Assembly: GCF_035046485.1 (NCBI RefSeq)
Contig: NW_026917332.1
Span: 1-64,000 of the forward strand
From: Aedes albopictus
Taxonomy: Eukaryota; Arthropoda; Insecta; Diptera; Culicidae
DNA: 64,000 nucleotides
Direction of reading: 5' to 3'
The stretch's first letter is position 1, and each line of letters starts with the position of its first letter. This document shows positions 1 to 13,060 of this stretch, in pieces. The notes below the pieces were generated by a model. The model searched no databases. It saw only the letters and a program-made list of their open reading frames with translations, and was not told the origin of the DNA. The position numbers and the translations under genes are program-made.

Positions 1-465
1 TTCGCTACAATTGGTCTATTATAAATTTATGAAAAAACACATCCAAATTTGTTTGACGATAAAGCAATCTGAGACATGAACCCTCCCTTTTTTATATACT
101 CCATATAATAACCTGTATAGTTTTTACGAGAAAACTAGAAAATTCAACCATTTCTGATTTTTTTTTTCAATTTGCAACTTTTCTCATACATCTTACTGAA
201 ACCAGTAGAAGTGGGCAGAATCATTTTATATGTAACAGCAATAGACGATTCAAAACTATTACATTTTTAACCCGGAAGATACACTTTCAATTTTTGCTAT
301 AATTTACAGTTATTCAAAGACACGTTCAGGTTTGTTTACTGATAGAGCACTCTGAGAAATACACTTTCACTATTATACATATGATCCAGATGATAACCTA
401 TATGGTATTTATTACAAAACACTGGAAAATTGAGCCATTTCATGCTTTTTACCCGATTTGCATCC
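1..465. repeat. Degenerate ~290-bp AT-rich repeat, first copies
   Basis: Two diverged copies of an AT-rich unit can be read here. The phrase beginning TTCGCTACAA at base 1 returns in altered form near 294, and both are followed by a CA-rich phrase, a GATAAAGCA or GATAGAGCA phrase, CTGAGA, and an AACCTRTATRGT phrase. The same unit recurs at 1440-2235, so the stretch 466-1430 looks like foreign sequence within a once continuous repeat. No coding frame is supported. I do not recognise a named family. Confidence 0.6.
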
Positions 466-1430
466 AGTCCTATCGATTTCCATCACAAGCCTTCCCATCC
501 CCCTATTGTAACTGATTCGAATATCGATTGTATCACCCCTCTCCCCACCTAGCTCATCTCTCATCCAACAGAAGAGCACGAGAAAAATCACTTTTCGCCG
601 CAAACATCGACGATGATGGTAGATCATCAGCAGTGGCAACAGATGCCGGCCGGCACTCCATGTATCTATACCTCAACAACTTGCCATCTCGCATATTGCC
701 ACCGCACCGTACCGCCTTCGAACGGTGCGCTTCTTCGATGAACTCCTTCCGAACAAGGACCTCATCTCGATTGATGAAAAAGCTTTTCGATACTGGTGCA
801 CCTGCCAGGAATCACTACAAGGCGGCAAGAGGCAGAACACTGCTTTATTAAAATGTACATCCACTGATGACTGGAACTCTTGACGTCGTCGTCGTTGATC
901 GGAACGGTGAAGGATCCCATCCAGGACCAGAAATGATGCATGTCTAATACCAGACGGCAGCACCTGACACACTGCCAACGTTCGCTCAAACACGCACATA
1001 TTTGCCAAGTTATCATGTTTACCCGGGTGAATTTTCCCCATATATCGTAAATATTTGATATCGTCTACTCTCGTGATTCGACGTGAAATAAAAACATTCC
1101 GAGCTGAGCGCCCTTCTCCTAGCACCGCAAACAGTCATAATTCAATTGAAAAGTTCGATCCTTGGCGAAGAAGGTCCCATCCATGCTCGCCTGGTGGGAA
1201 GAGTAGCCTGAGCAGTTCATTGAAGAAGTGCGAACCCCGGGGAATAGGGAGCGGGACCAAACGGCTATCAATCTTCCCGCAAAGGGGATCCCCGACAAAA
1301 AGAGCCGAACGATTGGTTGATCCACCTAACGGGAGTTTTCAATCTGGTTGTCAGATTGAAACAGACAGCCAGCGAAGCCAGTAGACGTCAGCAGTTATTC
1401 CCAATGGAAATTTTGATTCCTTTAAGCAAT
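466..1430. other. Unique block interrupting the ~290-bp repeat; no gene seen
   Basis: This is about 960 bases of mixed composition between copies of the AT-rich repeat. Short open frames exist on both strands, but none has a recognisable domain, splice structure or codon pattern. Flanking repeat copies break off at both ends, which would fit an old insertion, but I could not identify terminal repeats or a target duplication. Confidence 0.4.
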
Positions 1431-1439
1431 AATGGAAAT

Positions 1440-2235
1440 GATTCAAAACTGTAACATTTATGATACCCATTGTAACCTCAATGGTTGTCGAAAAACGATA
1501 CTATGAAAACTTCTTTAAGTTTAATGATAACCTGTGTGGTATGTTAAAGAAAAACTCGCAAAAAGCGAATACTTTGAATCTTTTCGATATTGCATCCACT
1601 GTAAATCAAAACAGATTATTACAAACTATAACATTTACAATCCGGAAGATACAATATATAATATTCGTTACAATACACTAAAAAAATCTTCAAAAACCCA
1701 TCCACATTCGCTTGGCGATAAATGAGTCTGAGACGTAAATTTCTAATTATTATCTATATAATCCGATTGATAAACAGTATGGTATTTATGAAAACCACAG
1801 CAAAATTGAACCATTTCAGATACTTCTGAAATTTCTAATTATTATCTATATAATCCGGATGATGAACAGTATGGTATTTATGAATACCACAGCAAAATTG
1901 AACCATTTCAGATACTTCTGATATATTGAGTTCAAACAAAATATAATACTTTGAATCCTTTCCAATATTGCATCCGTTATCAAAACAGATTATTACAAAC
2001 TATAACGTTTATAATCCGTAAGATACACTTTATAATATTCGCTACAATAGACTAAAAAAATCCTCAAAAACCACATCCACATTTGTTTGGCGATAAATAG
2101 GTATGAGACGTGAATTTCTAATCATTATCTGTATAATCCGGATGATAAACAGTATGGTATTTATGAAAAACCACAGCAAGAAGGAACCATTTCAGATACT
2201 TCTGATGTATCTTTGAGGTCAAACAAAATATATTT
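1440..2235. repeat. Degenerate ~290-bp AT-rich repeat, later copies
   Basis: The ATTCGYTACAATA phrase starts near 1662 and again near 2033, a lag of about 371 bases. That lag equals the basic unit plus the 91-base internal duplication described separately. Shared phrases include TTGGCGATAAAT, CAGTATGGTATTTATGAA and CCATTTCAGATACTTCTGA. No coding potential is seen. Confidence 0.7.
1738..1919. repeat. 91-bp tandem duplication
   Basis: The phrase AAATTTCTAATTATTATC starts at 1738 and again at 1829, and the two 91-base copies match almost base for base up to TTCTG at 1919-1920. Differences are few (GATTGATAAACAG against GGATGATGAACAG). This is a recent local duplication inside the older AT-rich repeat. 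Confidence 0.9.
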
Positions 2236-3099
2236 TCGATGGAAAAATCACAGCCTTTCTGCAACGTGCTTTCCCTAATCTATACAAGAACGGCAAAAAG
2301 GACAAAGCGCAACAGGATAGCTATAGGCCTCCACAAGTGGCTCCTCTTCATACACGAAACGAGCGACCGATACTGCTCTCGAGTCCCCTTCGCGTTCTCC
2401 CTCCCCTTTGCTCATTCTTCCCAGTCGAACGGGGAGCCTGGCAGTGTATAGAGACGTTAAATTGATATTTATTAGAAAATGATTGTGGCTTCGATCCGAC
2501 ACAATCTGCCAATTTCCCCACCATCGCATCGTTCCTTAGGATCCCTGTTCGTTCGTTCCATCTTCTTCGGTGGAAGAACAAAAATCAGAAAGCGAAACGG
2601 AACCACTTCGAGGAGCACAGAGCACTCTTCCACCACTACTCCAAACGGGAAAAGGGAGAGAATTTTATTGCATCATCCAGTTCATTAGGAAAATTGAATT
2701 GATTTTCCTTGTGTTTTTGCTCGTTTTCGATGTCGAGAACGAGAGCTGAACTACTAGTGGCAGAAATCAAGTGGCAGAAAAAGCTGTTTAACGTTGAACG
2801 AACATACGTACACACATACACACGCACAGACAGACAGACAGACAATCGACGAACAGGAGTTAGAATGGGGAAACTTCCAGGCTGGCTGTTCGTAACGAAT
2901 GGTTTACAAGGTAATCGCACGTCCAGGAGCCAATCAGATTGCGGTTGCTTTTTGTTTGCAATCAAGAGAGCAGGCTAATTTCGTTGCCCGGAAGAGGGAG
3001 ACTTCAATGGTGCTTTTGCTTTCTTGTAAGAAAGGTGAAGAAAATTGTGGAGAGATTCAGCACAATATTCCTGAAAAAATCGATCAGATCTCGATGGAG
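2236..3099. other. Unique island with CA/CAGA microsatellite; no gene seen
   Basis: This is single-copy-looking sequence between the AT-rich repeats and array A1. It holds a compound microsatellite at about 2808-2845, an ACACATACAC-type run passing into four or more CAGA units. Short frames on both strands show low-complexity translations and no recognisable motif. Decayed traces of the 23-bp unit appear from about 3060. Confidence 0.5.
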
Positions 3100-5895
3100 A
3101 ATCCTCCAGAATCCTTCCAGAATTCTTCTCAAAGGATATTCCACAGAATCCCGACAGCATTCTCCACATAATTCTGAGAGGAAACCCCACAAAAGCCCGA
3201 CAGGGTTGTCCAAATAATTCTCTGAGGGCTTTCCAAAGAATCCTGAGAAACTTCTCCACAAAACTTAAGGAGGATACTGCACAAGATCCTGAGAAGATTC
3301 TCCATTACATCCAATCTGGATTCTCCACAGAATCCCGAAAGAATTCTTCACAGAACCCCGAGAGAATTCTTCACAGAATCCCGAGAGGATTCTTCACAGA
3401 ATCCCGAGAGGGTTTTCCACAGAATCCCGAAAGGACTTTCCACAGAATCCCAAAAGGATTCTGCACAGAATCTAGAGAGGATTCTCCTCCCGAGAGGATT
3501 CTCCACAAAATCCCGAGAGGATTCTCCACAGAATCCCGAGAGGATTCTCCACAGAATCCCGAGAGGATTCTCCACAGAATAGCGAGAGGATTCTCCACAG
3601 AATCCCAAGAGGACTCTCCACAGAATCCCGAGAGGATTCTCCACAGAATCCCGAGAGGATTCTCCACAGAATCCCGAGAGGATTCTCCACAGAATCCCGA
3701 GAGGATTCTCCACAGAATCCCGAGAGGATTCTCCACAGAATCCCGAGAGGATTCTCCACAGAATCCCGAGAGGATTCTCCACAGAACCCCGAGAGGATTC
3801 TCCACTGAATCCCGAGAGGATTCTCCACAGAATCCCGAGTGGATTCTCCACAGAATCCCGAGAGGATTCTCCACAGAATCCCTAGAGAATTCTCCACAGA
3901 ATCCCGAGAGGATTCTCCACAGAATCCCGAAAGGATTCCCAACATAATCTAGAAAGGATTCTCCACATAATCCGAGAGAATTCTCCACAGAATCCCGAGA
4001 GGATTCTCCGCAGAATATCGAGAGGATTCTCCACAGAATCCCGAGAGGATTCATCACAGAATTCCGAGAGGATTCTCCATAGAATTCCGAGAAGATTCTC
4101 TACAAAATCCCGAGAGGATTCTCCACAGAATTCCGAGAGGATTCTCCACAGAATCCCGAGAGGATTCTCCACAGAATCCCGAGAGGATTCTCCACAGAAT
4201 CTCGAGAGGATTCTCGACAGAATCCCGAGAGGATTCTCGACAGAATCCCGAGAGGATTCTCGACAGAATCCCGAGAGGATTCTCGACAGAATCCCGAGAG
4301 GATTCTCGACAGAATCCCGAGAGGATTCTCCACAGAATCCCGAGAGGATTCTCCACAAAATCCCGGGAGGATTCTCCACAGAATCCCGGGAGGATTCTCC
4401 ACAGAATCCCGGGAGGATTCTCCACAGAATCCCGAGAGGATTCTCCACAGAATCCCGAGAGGATTCTTCACAGAATCCCGAGAGGAATTCTCCACAGAAA
4501 CCCGAAAGGTTTCTCCACAGAATCCTGCGAAGATTCTCCACGGATTCCTGGGAGGATTCTCCACAGAATCCCGAGAGGATTCTCCACAGATACCCGAGAG
4601 GATTCTCCACAGAATCCCGAGAGGATTCTCCACAGAATCCCGAGAAGATTCTCCACAGAATCCCGAGAGGATTCTCCACAGAATCCCGACAGGATTCTTC
4701 ACAGAATCCCGAGAGGAATTCTCCACAGAAACCCGAAAGGTTTCTCCACAGAATCCTGCGAAGATTCTCCACAGATTCCTGGGAGGATTCTCCACAGAAT
4801 CCCGAGAGGATTCTCCACAGAATCCCGAGAGGATTCTCCACAGAATCCCGAGAGGATTCTCCACAGAATCCCGAGAGGATTCTCCACAGAATCCCGAGAG
4901 GATTCTCCACAGAATCCCGAGAGGATTCTCCACAGAATCCCGAGAGGATTCTCCACAGAATCCCGAGAGGATTCTCCACAGAATCCCGAGAGGATTCTCC
5001 ACAGAATCCCGAGAGGATTCTCCACAGAATCCCGAGAGGATTCTCCACAGAATCCCGAGAGGATTCTCCACAGAATCCCGAGAGGATTCTCCACAGAATC
5101 CCGAGAGGATTCTCCACAGAATCCCGAGAGGATTCTCCACAGAATCCCGAGAGGATTCTCTACAGAATCCCGAGAAGATTCTCCACAGAATCCCGAGAGG
5201 ATTCTACACAGAATCCCGAGAGGATTCTCCACAGAATCCCGAGAGGATTCTCCACAGAATCCCGAGAGGATTCTCCACAGAATCCCGAGAGGATTCTCCA
5301 CAGAATTCCGTGAGGATTGTCCACAGAATCCCGAGAGGATTGTCCACAGAATCCCGAGAGGATTGTCCACAGAATCCCGAGAGGATTGTCCACAGAATCC
5401 CGAGAGGATTGTCCACAGAATCCAGAGAGGATTGTCCACAGAATCCCGAGAGGATTGTCCACAGAATCCCGAGAGGATTCTCCAAAGATTCCGAGAGGAA
5501 TTCTCTACAGAAACCCGAAAGATTTCTCCACATAATCCTGCGAAGATTCTCCACAGATTCCTGCGAGGATTCTCTACAGAATCTTTCGACGATTCTCTAC
5601 AGAATCCTGCGAGGATTCTCTACAGAACCCTGCGAGGATTCTCTACAGAACCCTGCGAGGATTCTCCACAGAATCCTACGAGGATTCTCCAGAGAATTCT
5701 GCTAGAATTCTCCACAGAATCCCGAGAGCATTCTGCACAGAATTCCGAGATGATTCTCCAAGGAATCCCAAGAGGATTCTTCACAGAATCCCGAGAAGAT
5801 CCTGCACGACATCCCGAGAGGATTCTCCACAGCATCCAGGAGGAATACTACACAAAATCCGAGGGAAATTTTCCTGATTTCGTGAGGAATTTTCC
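3100..5895 (+). repeat. 23-bp dual-hairpin array A1 (linker CCAC)
   Basis: There are about 120 tandem units. The unit is arm AGAATCC, five bases usually CGAGA, arm GGATTCT, then linker CCAC. Most units carry CCC in place of CCT at the inner end of the first arm, which removes the innermost base pair. A GTCC-type linker block lies at about 5310-5470. Both edges are decayed. A marker group of variant units containing ACCCGAAAGG recurs with its CCC at 4501, 4732 and 5514. The lags are 231 (ten units plus one base from a 24-base unit) and 782 (exactly 34 units), which shows block duplication inside the array. Long minus-strand open frames (for example 3882-5117) arise because neither unit nor linker supplies a stop on that strand; I do not treat them as genes. 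Confidence 0.97.
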
Positions 5896-6894
5896 ATTTT
5901 GATTGTCCGTTATTAAAATTCATTTCACCAAACACATGACCCCTGCGATCAAACGAATTATGTCCAGACCAGCCTCAATATGGCCCACTCGTTCATAAAT
6001 GCGACCTTTTCCTTGCATAATTTTTCCAAGCGTGGAAAACTTCTCCTTCCTACCCTCTTTTTTATCCCTTTTTCGATCCAACTCCCTCTCTCTCCATCAT
6101 CCATTTCCGGTTGCTTGCCCATGCATGGCATGCTGGCCGGATTTCCAGAAGCGCAAAGTTGACTTTAAATATATGTAAAACTTTTTGATATTATGAATTC
6201 CGATTTATGATGCCAGGGTTCTGGTTCGTCTGTCTGTCTGTAAGTGATGTTATGAATGCGGAGTCGCTCATTCCGTTCGAATAAATGTCAAACGACGAGG
6301 ACGATGATGACGACGACGACAACACGGGAGGACATGATGCTGATTTCGGTCGACGACGACTAACCGGGTGGTACAACTTTTCATCAAGCGCACACGTTGT
6401 ATTTCAATGCGAAACTAATTAGCATTAATGGTTTCATCTGAGCTGAGAGAGAGAGAGCGAACCGAGCGCTGCAGTTTTGGATTTCATTTAGGATTTTGAG
6501 CGGAAACTTTTCCCTTTCCGTCCTTTCAGTTACCCATGAATCGGGCCCGGGATTGATGGTGGTGTTTAGTTAATGACGTGCGGTGGAGGTGACAAATGCG
6601 AAGTGCAATGCATTAAAAGGGAACGGATTCTGTGGAGGATTAGCGACGGATTAGTTTTGTAACTTCGAGGCTTTCGACGAATGGAGCTTTCAAAGTGCTA
6701 AGCCGGCCGTTAAGCTTGGTTCCATTCGGAGGGATAAATACATCAAAGGGAATCGGAAGTTCGTCTTGCTTAGGGCTTTGGCAATTGTGTCATGTCGGCA
6801 AATATTCTACTTACAATAAACCATTGAAATGACACTATCAATTCGACACTACTCGAAAGCTAACTACAAATTGTCTCACTTATTAGGAACCCCG
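5896..6894. other. Unique island between A1 and A2; no gene seen
   Basis: About 1 kb of unique sequence with a GTCT run at about 6225-6240, a GAC-rich run at about 6290-6330 and a short GA run near 6448-6460. The minus-strand frame 6191-6376 is serine-rich only because it reads the GAC run. Arrays of opposite orientation flank this island (A1 on the left, A2 on the right). I see no splice-flanked open segment that stands out. Confidence 0.5.
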
Positions 6895-9800
6895 TTGAGA
6901 ATTCTTAGGAATTCTGAGGAGAATCCTCTTAGGATTCCGAGGAAAGCCCTCTCAGGATTCTAAGGAAAATCCTCTCAGAATTCTGAGGAGAATCCTTTCA
7001 GAATTCTGAGGAGAATCCTCTCAGGATTCTGAGGAGAATCCTCTCAGGATTCTGAGGAAAATCCTCTCAGGTTTCTGAGGAGAATCCTCTCAGGATTCTG
7101 AGGAGAATCCTCTCAGGATTCTGAGGAGAATCCTCTCAGGATTCTGAGGAGAATCCTCTCAGGATTCTGAGGAGAATCCTCTCAGGATTCTGAGGAGAAT
7201 CCTCTCAGGATTCTGAGGAGAATCCTCTCAGGATTCTGAGGAGAATCCTCTCAGGATTCTGAGGAGAATCCTTTCAGGATTCTGAGGAGAATCCTCTCAG
7301 GATTCTAAGGAGAATCCTCTCAGGATTCTGAGGAGAATCCTCTCAGGATTCTGAGGAGAATCCTCTCAGGATTCTGAGGAGAATCCTCTCAGAATTCTGA
7401 GGAGAATCCTCTCAGGATTCTGAGGAGAATCCTCTCAGGATTCTGAGGAGAATCCTCTCAGAATTCTGAGGAGAATCCTCTCAGGATTCTGAGGAGAATC
7501 CTCTCAGGATTCTGAGGAGAATCCTTTCAGGATTCTGAGGAGAATCCTCTCAGGATTCTGAGGAGAATCCTCTCAGGATTCTGAGGAGAATCCTCTCAGG
7601 ATTCTGAGGAGAATCCTCTCAGGATTCTGAGGAGAATCCTCTCAGGATTCTGAGGAGAATCCTCTCAGGATTCTGAGGAGAATCCTCTCAGGATTCTGAG
7701 GAGAATCCTCTCAGGATTCTGAGGAGAATCCTCTCAGGATTCTGAGGAGAATCCTCTCAGGATTCTGAGGAGAATCCTCTCAGGATTCTGAGGAGAATCC
7801 TCTCAGGATTCTGAGGAGAATCCTCTCAGGATTCTGAGGAGAATCCTCTCAGGATTCTGAGGAGAATCCTCTCAGGATTCTGAGGAGAATCCTCTCAGGA
7901 TTCTGAGGAGAATCCTCTCAGGATTCTGAGGAGAATCCTCTCAGGATTCTGAGGAGAATCCTCTCAGGATTCTGAGGAGAATCCTCTCTGGATTCTGAGG
8001 AGAATCCTCTCAGGATTCTGAGGAGAATCCTCTCAGGATTCTGAGGAGAATCCTCTCAGGATTCTGAGGAGAATCCTCTCAGGATTCTGAGGAGAATCCT
8101 CTCAGGATTCTGAGGAGAATCCTCTCAGGATTCTGAAGAGAATCCTCTCAGGATTCTGAGGAGAATCCTCTCAGCATTCTGAGGAGAATCCTCTCAGCAT
8201 TCTGAGGAGAATCCTCTCAGGATTCTGAGGAGAATCCTCTCAGGATTCTGACGAGAATCCTCTTAGGATTCTGACGAGAATCCTCTCAGGATTCTGACGA
8301 GAATCCTCTCAGGATTCTGACGAGAATCCTCTCAGGATTCTGACGAGAATCCTCTCAGGATTCTGACGAGAATCCTCTCAGGATTCTGACGAGAATCCTC
8401 TCAGGATTCTGACGAGAATCCTCTCAGGATTCTGACGAGAATCCTCGCAGGATTCTGAGGAGAATCCTAGCAGGATTCTGAGGAGAATCCTCGCAGGATT
8501 CTGAGGAAAATCCTCTCAGGATTCTAAGGAGAATCCTCTCAGAATTTTGAGGAGAATCCTCTCAGGATTCTGACGAGAATCCTCTCAGGATTCTGACGAG
8601 AATTCTCTCAGGATTCTGACGAGAATCCTCTCAGGATTCTGACGAGAATTCTCTCAGGATTCTGACGAGAATCCTCTCAGGATTCTGAGGAGAATCCTCT
8701 CAGAATTCTGAGGAGAATCCTCTCAGGATTCTGACGAGAGTTCTCTCAGGATTCTGAGGAGAATCCTTTCAGGATTCTGACGAGAATCCTCGTAGTATTA
8801 TGAGGAGAATCCTCGCAGGATTCTGAGGAGAATCCTCGCACGATTCTGAGGAGAATCCTCGCAGGATTCTGAGGAGAATCCTCGCAGGATTCTGAGGAAA
8901 ATCCTCGCAGGATTCTGAGGAGAATCCTCGCAGGATTCTGAGGAGAATCCTCTCAGGATTCTGACGAGAATCCTCTCAGGATTCTGAGGAGAATCCTCTC
9001 AGGATTCTGAGGAGAATCCTCTCAGGATTCTGACGAGAATCCTCGCAGGATTCTGACGAGAATCCTCTCAGGATTCTGAGGAGAATCCTCTCAGAATTCT
9101 GAGGAGAATCCTCTCAGGATTCTGACGAGAATTCTCTCAGGATTCTGACGAGAATCCTCTCAGGATTCTGACGAGAATCCTCGCAGGATTCTGACGAGAA
9201 TCCTCGTAGTATTATGAGGAGAATCCTCGCAGGATTCTGAGGAGAATCCTCGCACGATTCTGAGGAGAATCCTCGCAGGATTCTGAGGAGAATCCTCGCA
9301 GGATTCTGAGGAAAATCCTCGCAGGATTCTGAGGAGAATCCTCGCAGGATTCTGAGGAAAATCCTCGCAGGATTCTGAGGAGAATCCTCGCAGGATTCTG
9401 AGGAGAATCCTCGCACGATTCTGAGGAGAATCCTCGCAGGATTCTGAGGAGAATCCTCGCAGGATTCTGAGGAAAATCCTCGCAGGATTCTGAGGAGAAT
9501 CCTCGCAGGATTCTGAGGAAAATCCTCGCAGGATTCTGAGGAGAATCCTTTCAGGATTCTGAGGAGAATCCTTTCAGGATTCTGAGGGAATCTTTTCAGG
9601 ATTCTGAGGAGAATCCTTTCAGGATTCTGAGTAGAATCCTTTCAGGATTCTGAGGAGAATCCTTTCAGAATTCTGAGGAGAATCCTTTCAGGATTCTGAG
9701 GAGAATCCTTTCAGGATTCTGAGGAGAATCCTTTCAGGATTCTGAGGAGAATCCTTTCAGGATTCTGAGGAGAATCCTTTTAGGATTCTGAGGAGAATCC

Positions 9801-10239
9801 TTTCAGGATTCTGAGGAGAATCCGTTCAGGATTCTGAGGAGAATCCTTTCAGGATTCTGAGGAGAATCCTTTCAGGATTCTGAGGAGAATCCTTTCAGGA
9901 TTCTGAGGAGAATCCTTTCAGGATTCTGAGGAGAATCCTTTCAGGATTCTGAGGAGAATCCTTTCAGGATTCTGAGGAGAATCCTTTCAGGATTCTGAGG
10001 AGAATCCTTTCAGGATTCTGAGGAGAATCCTTTCAGGATTCTGAGGAGAATCCTTTCAGGATTCTGAGGAGAATCCTTTCAGGATTCTGAGGAGAATCCT
10101 TTCAGGATTCTGAGGAGAATCCTTTCAGGATTCTGAGGAGAATCCTTTCAGGATTCTGAGGAGAATCCTTTCAGGATTCTGAGGAGAATCCTTTCAGGAT
10201 TCTGAGGAGAATCCTTTCAGGATTCTGAGGAGAATCCTC

Positions 10240-12240
10240 TCAGGATTCTGAGGGAATCGTTTCAGGATTCTGAGGAGAATCCTTTCAGGATTCTGAGGAG
10301 AATTCTTTCAGGATTCTGAGGAGAATCCTTTCAGGATTCTGAGGAGAATCCTTTCAGGATTCTGAGGGAATCTTTTCAGGATTCTGAGGAGAATCCTTTC
10401 AGGATTCTGAGTAGAATCCTTTCAGAATTCTGAGGAGAATCCTTTCAGAATTCTGAGGAGAATCCTTTCAGAATTCTGAGGAGAATCCTTTCAGGATTCT
10501 GAGGAGAATCCTTTCAGGATTCTGAGGAGAATCCTTTCAGGATTCTGAGGAGAATCCTTTTAGGATTCTGAGGAGAATCCTTTCAGGATTCTGAGGAGAA
10601 TCCTTTCAGGATTCTGAGGAGAATCCTTTCAGGATTCTGAGGAGAATCCTTTCAGGATTCTGAGGAGAATCCTTTCAGGATTCTGAGGAGAATCCTTTCA
10701 GGATTCTGAGGAGAATCCTTTCAGGATTCTGAGGAGAATCCTTTCAGGATTCTGAGGAGAATCCTTTCAGGATTCTGAAGAGAATCCTTTCAGGATTCTG
10801 AGGAGAATCCTTTCAGGATTCTGAGGAGAATCCTTCCAGGACTCTGAGGATAATCCTTTCAGGATTCTGAGGAGAATCCTTTCAGGATTCTGAGGAGAAT
10901 CCTTTCAGGATTCTGAGGAGAATCCTTTCAGGATTCTGAGGAGAATCCTTTCAGGATTCTGAGGAGAATCCTTTCAGGATTCTGAGGAGAATCCTTTCAG
11001 GATTCTGAGGAGAATCCTTTCAGGATTCTGAGGAGAATCCTTTCAGGATTCTGAGGAGAATCCTTTCAGGATTCTGAGGAGAATCCTTTCAGGATTCTGA
11101 GGAGAATCCTTTCAGGATTCTGAGGAGAATCCTTTCAGGATTCTGAGGAGAATCCTTTCAGGATTCTGAGGAGAATCCTTTCAGGATTCTGAGGAGAATC
11201 CTTTCAGGATTCTGAGGAGAATCCTTTCAGGATTCTGAGGAGAATCCTTTCAGGATTCTGAGGAGAATCCTTTCAGGATTCTGAGGAGAATCCTTTCAGG
11301 ATTCTGAGGAGAATCCTTTCAGGATTCTGAGGAGAATCCTTTCAGGATTCTGAGGAGAATCCTTTCAGGATTCTGAGGAGAATCCTTTCAGGATTCTGAG
11401 GAGAATCCTTTCAGGATTCTGAGGAGAATCCTTTCAGGATTCTGAGGAGAATCCTTTCAGGATTCTGAGGAGAATCCTTTCAGGATTCTGAGGAGAATCC
11501 TTTCAGGATTCTGAGGAGAATCCTTTCAGGATTCTGAGGAGAATCCTTTCAGGATTCTGAGGAGAATCCTTTCAGGATTCTGAGGAGAATCCTTTCAGGA
11601 TTCTGAGGAGAATCCTTTCAGGATTCTGAGGAGAATCCTTTCAGGATTCTGAGGAGAATCCTTTCAGGATTCTGAGGAGAATCCTTTCAGGATTCTGAGG
11701 AGAATCCTTTCAGGATTCTGAGGAGAATCCTTTCAGGATTCTGAGGAGAATCCTTTCAGGATTCTGAGGAGAATCCTTTCAGGATTCTGAGGAGAATCCT
11801 TTCCGGATTCTGAGGAGAATCCTTTCCGGATTCTGAGGAGAATCCTTTCAGGATTCTGAGGAGAATCCTCTCAGGATTCTGAGGAGAATCCTTTCAGGAT
11901 TCTGAGGAGAATCCTTTCAGGATTCTGAGGAGAATCCTTTCAGGATTCTGAGGAGAATCCTTTCAGGATTCTGAGGAGAATTCTTTCAGGATTCTGAGGA
12001 GAATCCTTTCAGGATTCTGAGGAGAATCCTTTCAAGATTTTGAAGAGAATCCTTTCAGGATTCTGAGGAGAATCCTTTCAGGATTCTGAGGAGAATCCTT
12101 TCAGGATTCTGAGGAGAATCCTTTCAGGATTCTGAGGAGAATCCTTTCAGGATTCTGAGGAGAATCCTTTCAGGATTCTGAGGAGAATCCTTTCAGGATT
12201 CTGAGGAGAATCCTTTCCGGATTCTGAGGAGAATCCTTTC
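10240..12240. repeat. Higher-order block, upstream copy (partner at 15137-16900)
   Basis: Rare variants occur here in the same order as in 15137-16900. The 22-base unit with AGGGAATCGT is at 10251 and 15148 (lag 4897). The ACTCTGAGGATAATC variant is at 10841 and 15738 (lag 4897). TTCCGGATTC is at 11801 and 16468 (lag 4667). AAGATTTTGAAG is at 12034 and 16678 (lag 4644). Each lag is a whole number of 23-base units minus two, and the two short units account for the minus two. The later copy has lost about eleven units. Confidence 0.85.
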
Positions 12241-13060
12241 CGGATTCTGAGGAGAATCCTCTCAGGATTCTGAGGAGAATCCTCTCAGGATTCTGAGGAG
12301 AATCCTCTCAGGATTCTGAAGAGAATCCTCTCAGGATTCTGAGGAGAATCCTCTCAGGATTCTGAGGAGAATCCTCTCAGGATTCTGAGGAGAATCCTCT
12401 CAGGATTCTGAGGAGAATCCTCTCAGGATTCTGAAGAGAATCCTCTCAGGATTCTGAGGAGAATCCTCTCAGCATTCTGAGGAGAATCCTCTCAGCATTC
12501 TGAGGAGAATCCTCTCAGGATTCTGAGGAGAATCCTCTCAGGATTCTGACGAGAATCCTCTTAGGATTCTGACGAGAATCCTCTCAGGATTCTGAAGAGA
12601 ATCCTCTCAGGATTCTGACGAGAATCCTCTCAGGATTCTGAGGAGAATCCTCTCAGGATTCTGACGAGAATCCTCTCAGGATTCTGACGAGAATCCTCTC
12701 AGGATTCTGACGAGAATCCTCGCAGGATTCTGAGGAGAATCCTAGCAGGATTCTGAGGAGAATCCTCGCAGGATTCTGAGGAAAATCCTCGCAGGATTCT
12801 GAGGAGAATCCTCTCAGAATTTTGAGGAGAATCCTCTCAGGATTCTGACGAGAATCCTCTCAGGATTCTGACGAGAATTCTCTCAGGATTCTGACGAGAA
12901 TCCTCTCAGGATTCTGACGAGAATTCTCTCAGGATTCTGACGAGAATTCTCTCAGGATTCTGACGAGAATCCTCTCAGGATTCTGAGGAGAATCCTCTCA
13001 GAATTCTGACGAGAGTTCTCTCAGGATTCTGAGGAGAATCCTCTCAGGATTCTGACGAGA

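Noticed and set aside
3371..5439. Several overlapping 150-411 codon minus-strand frames in A1
   Set aside because: They are three phases of the same stop-free 23-bp repeat; translation simply follows repeat variation, with no start context or domain.
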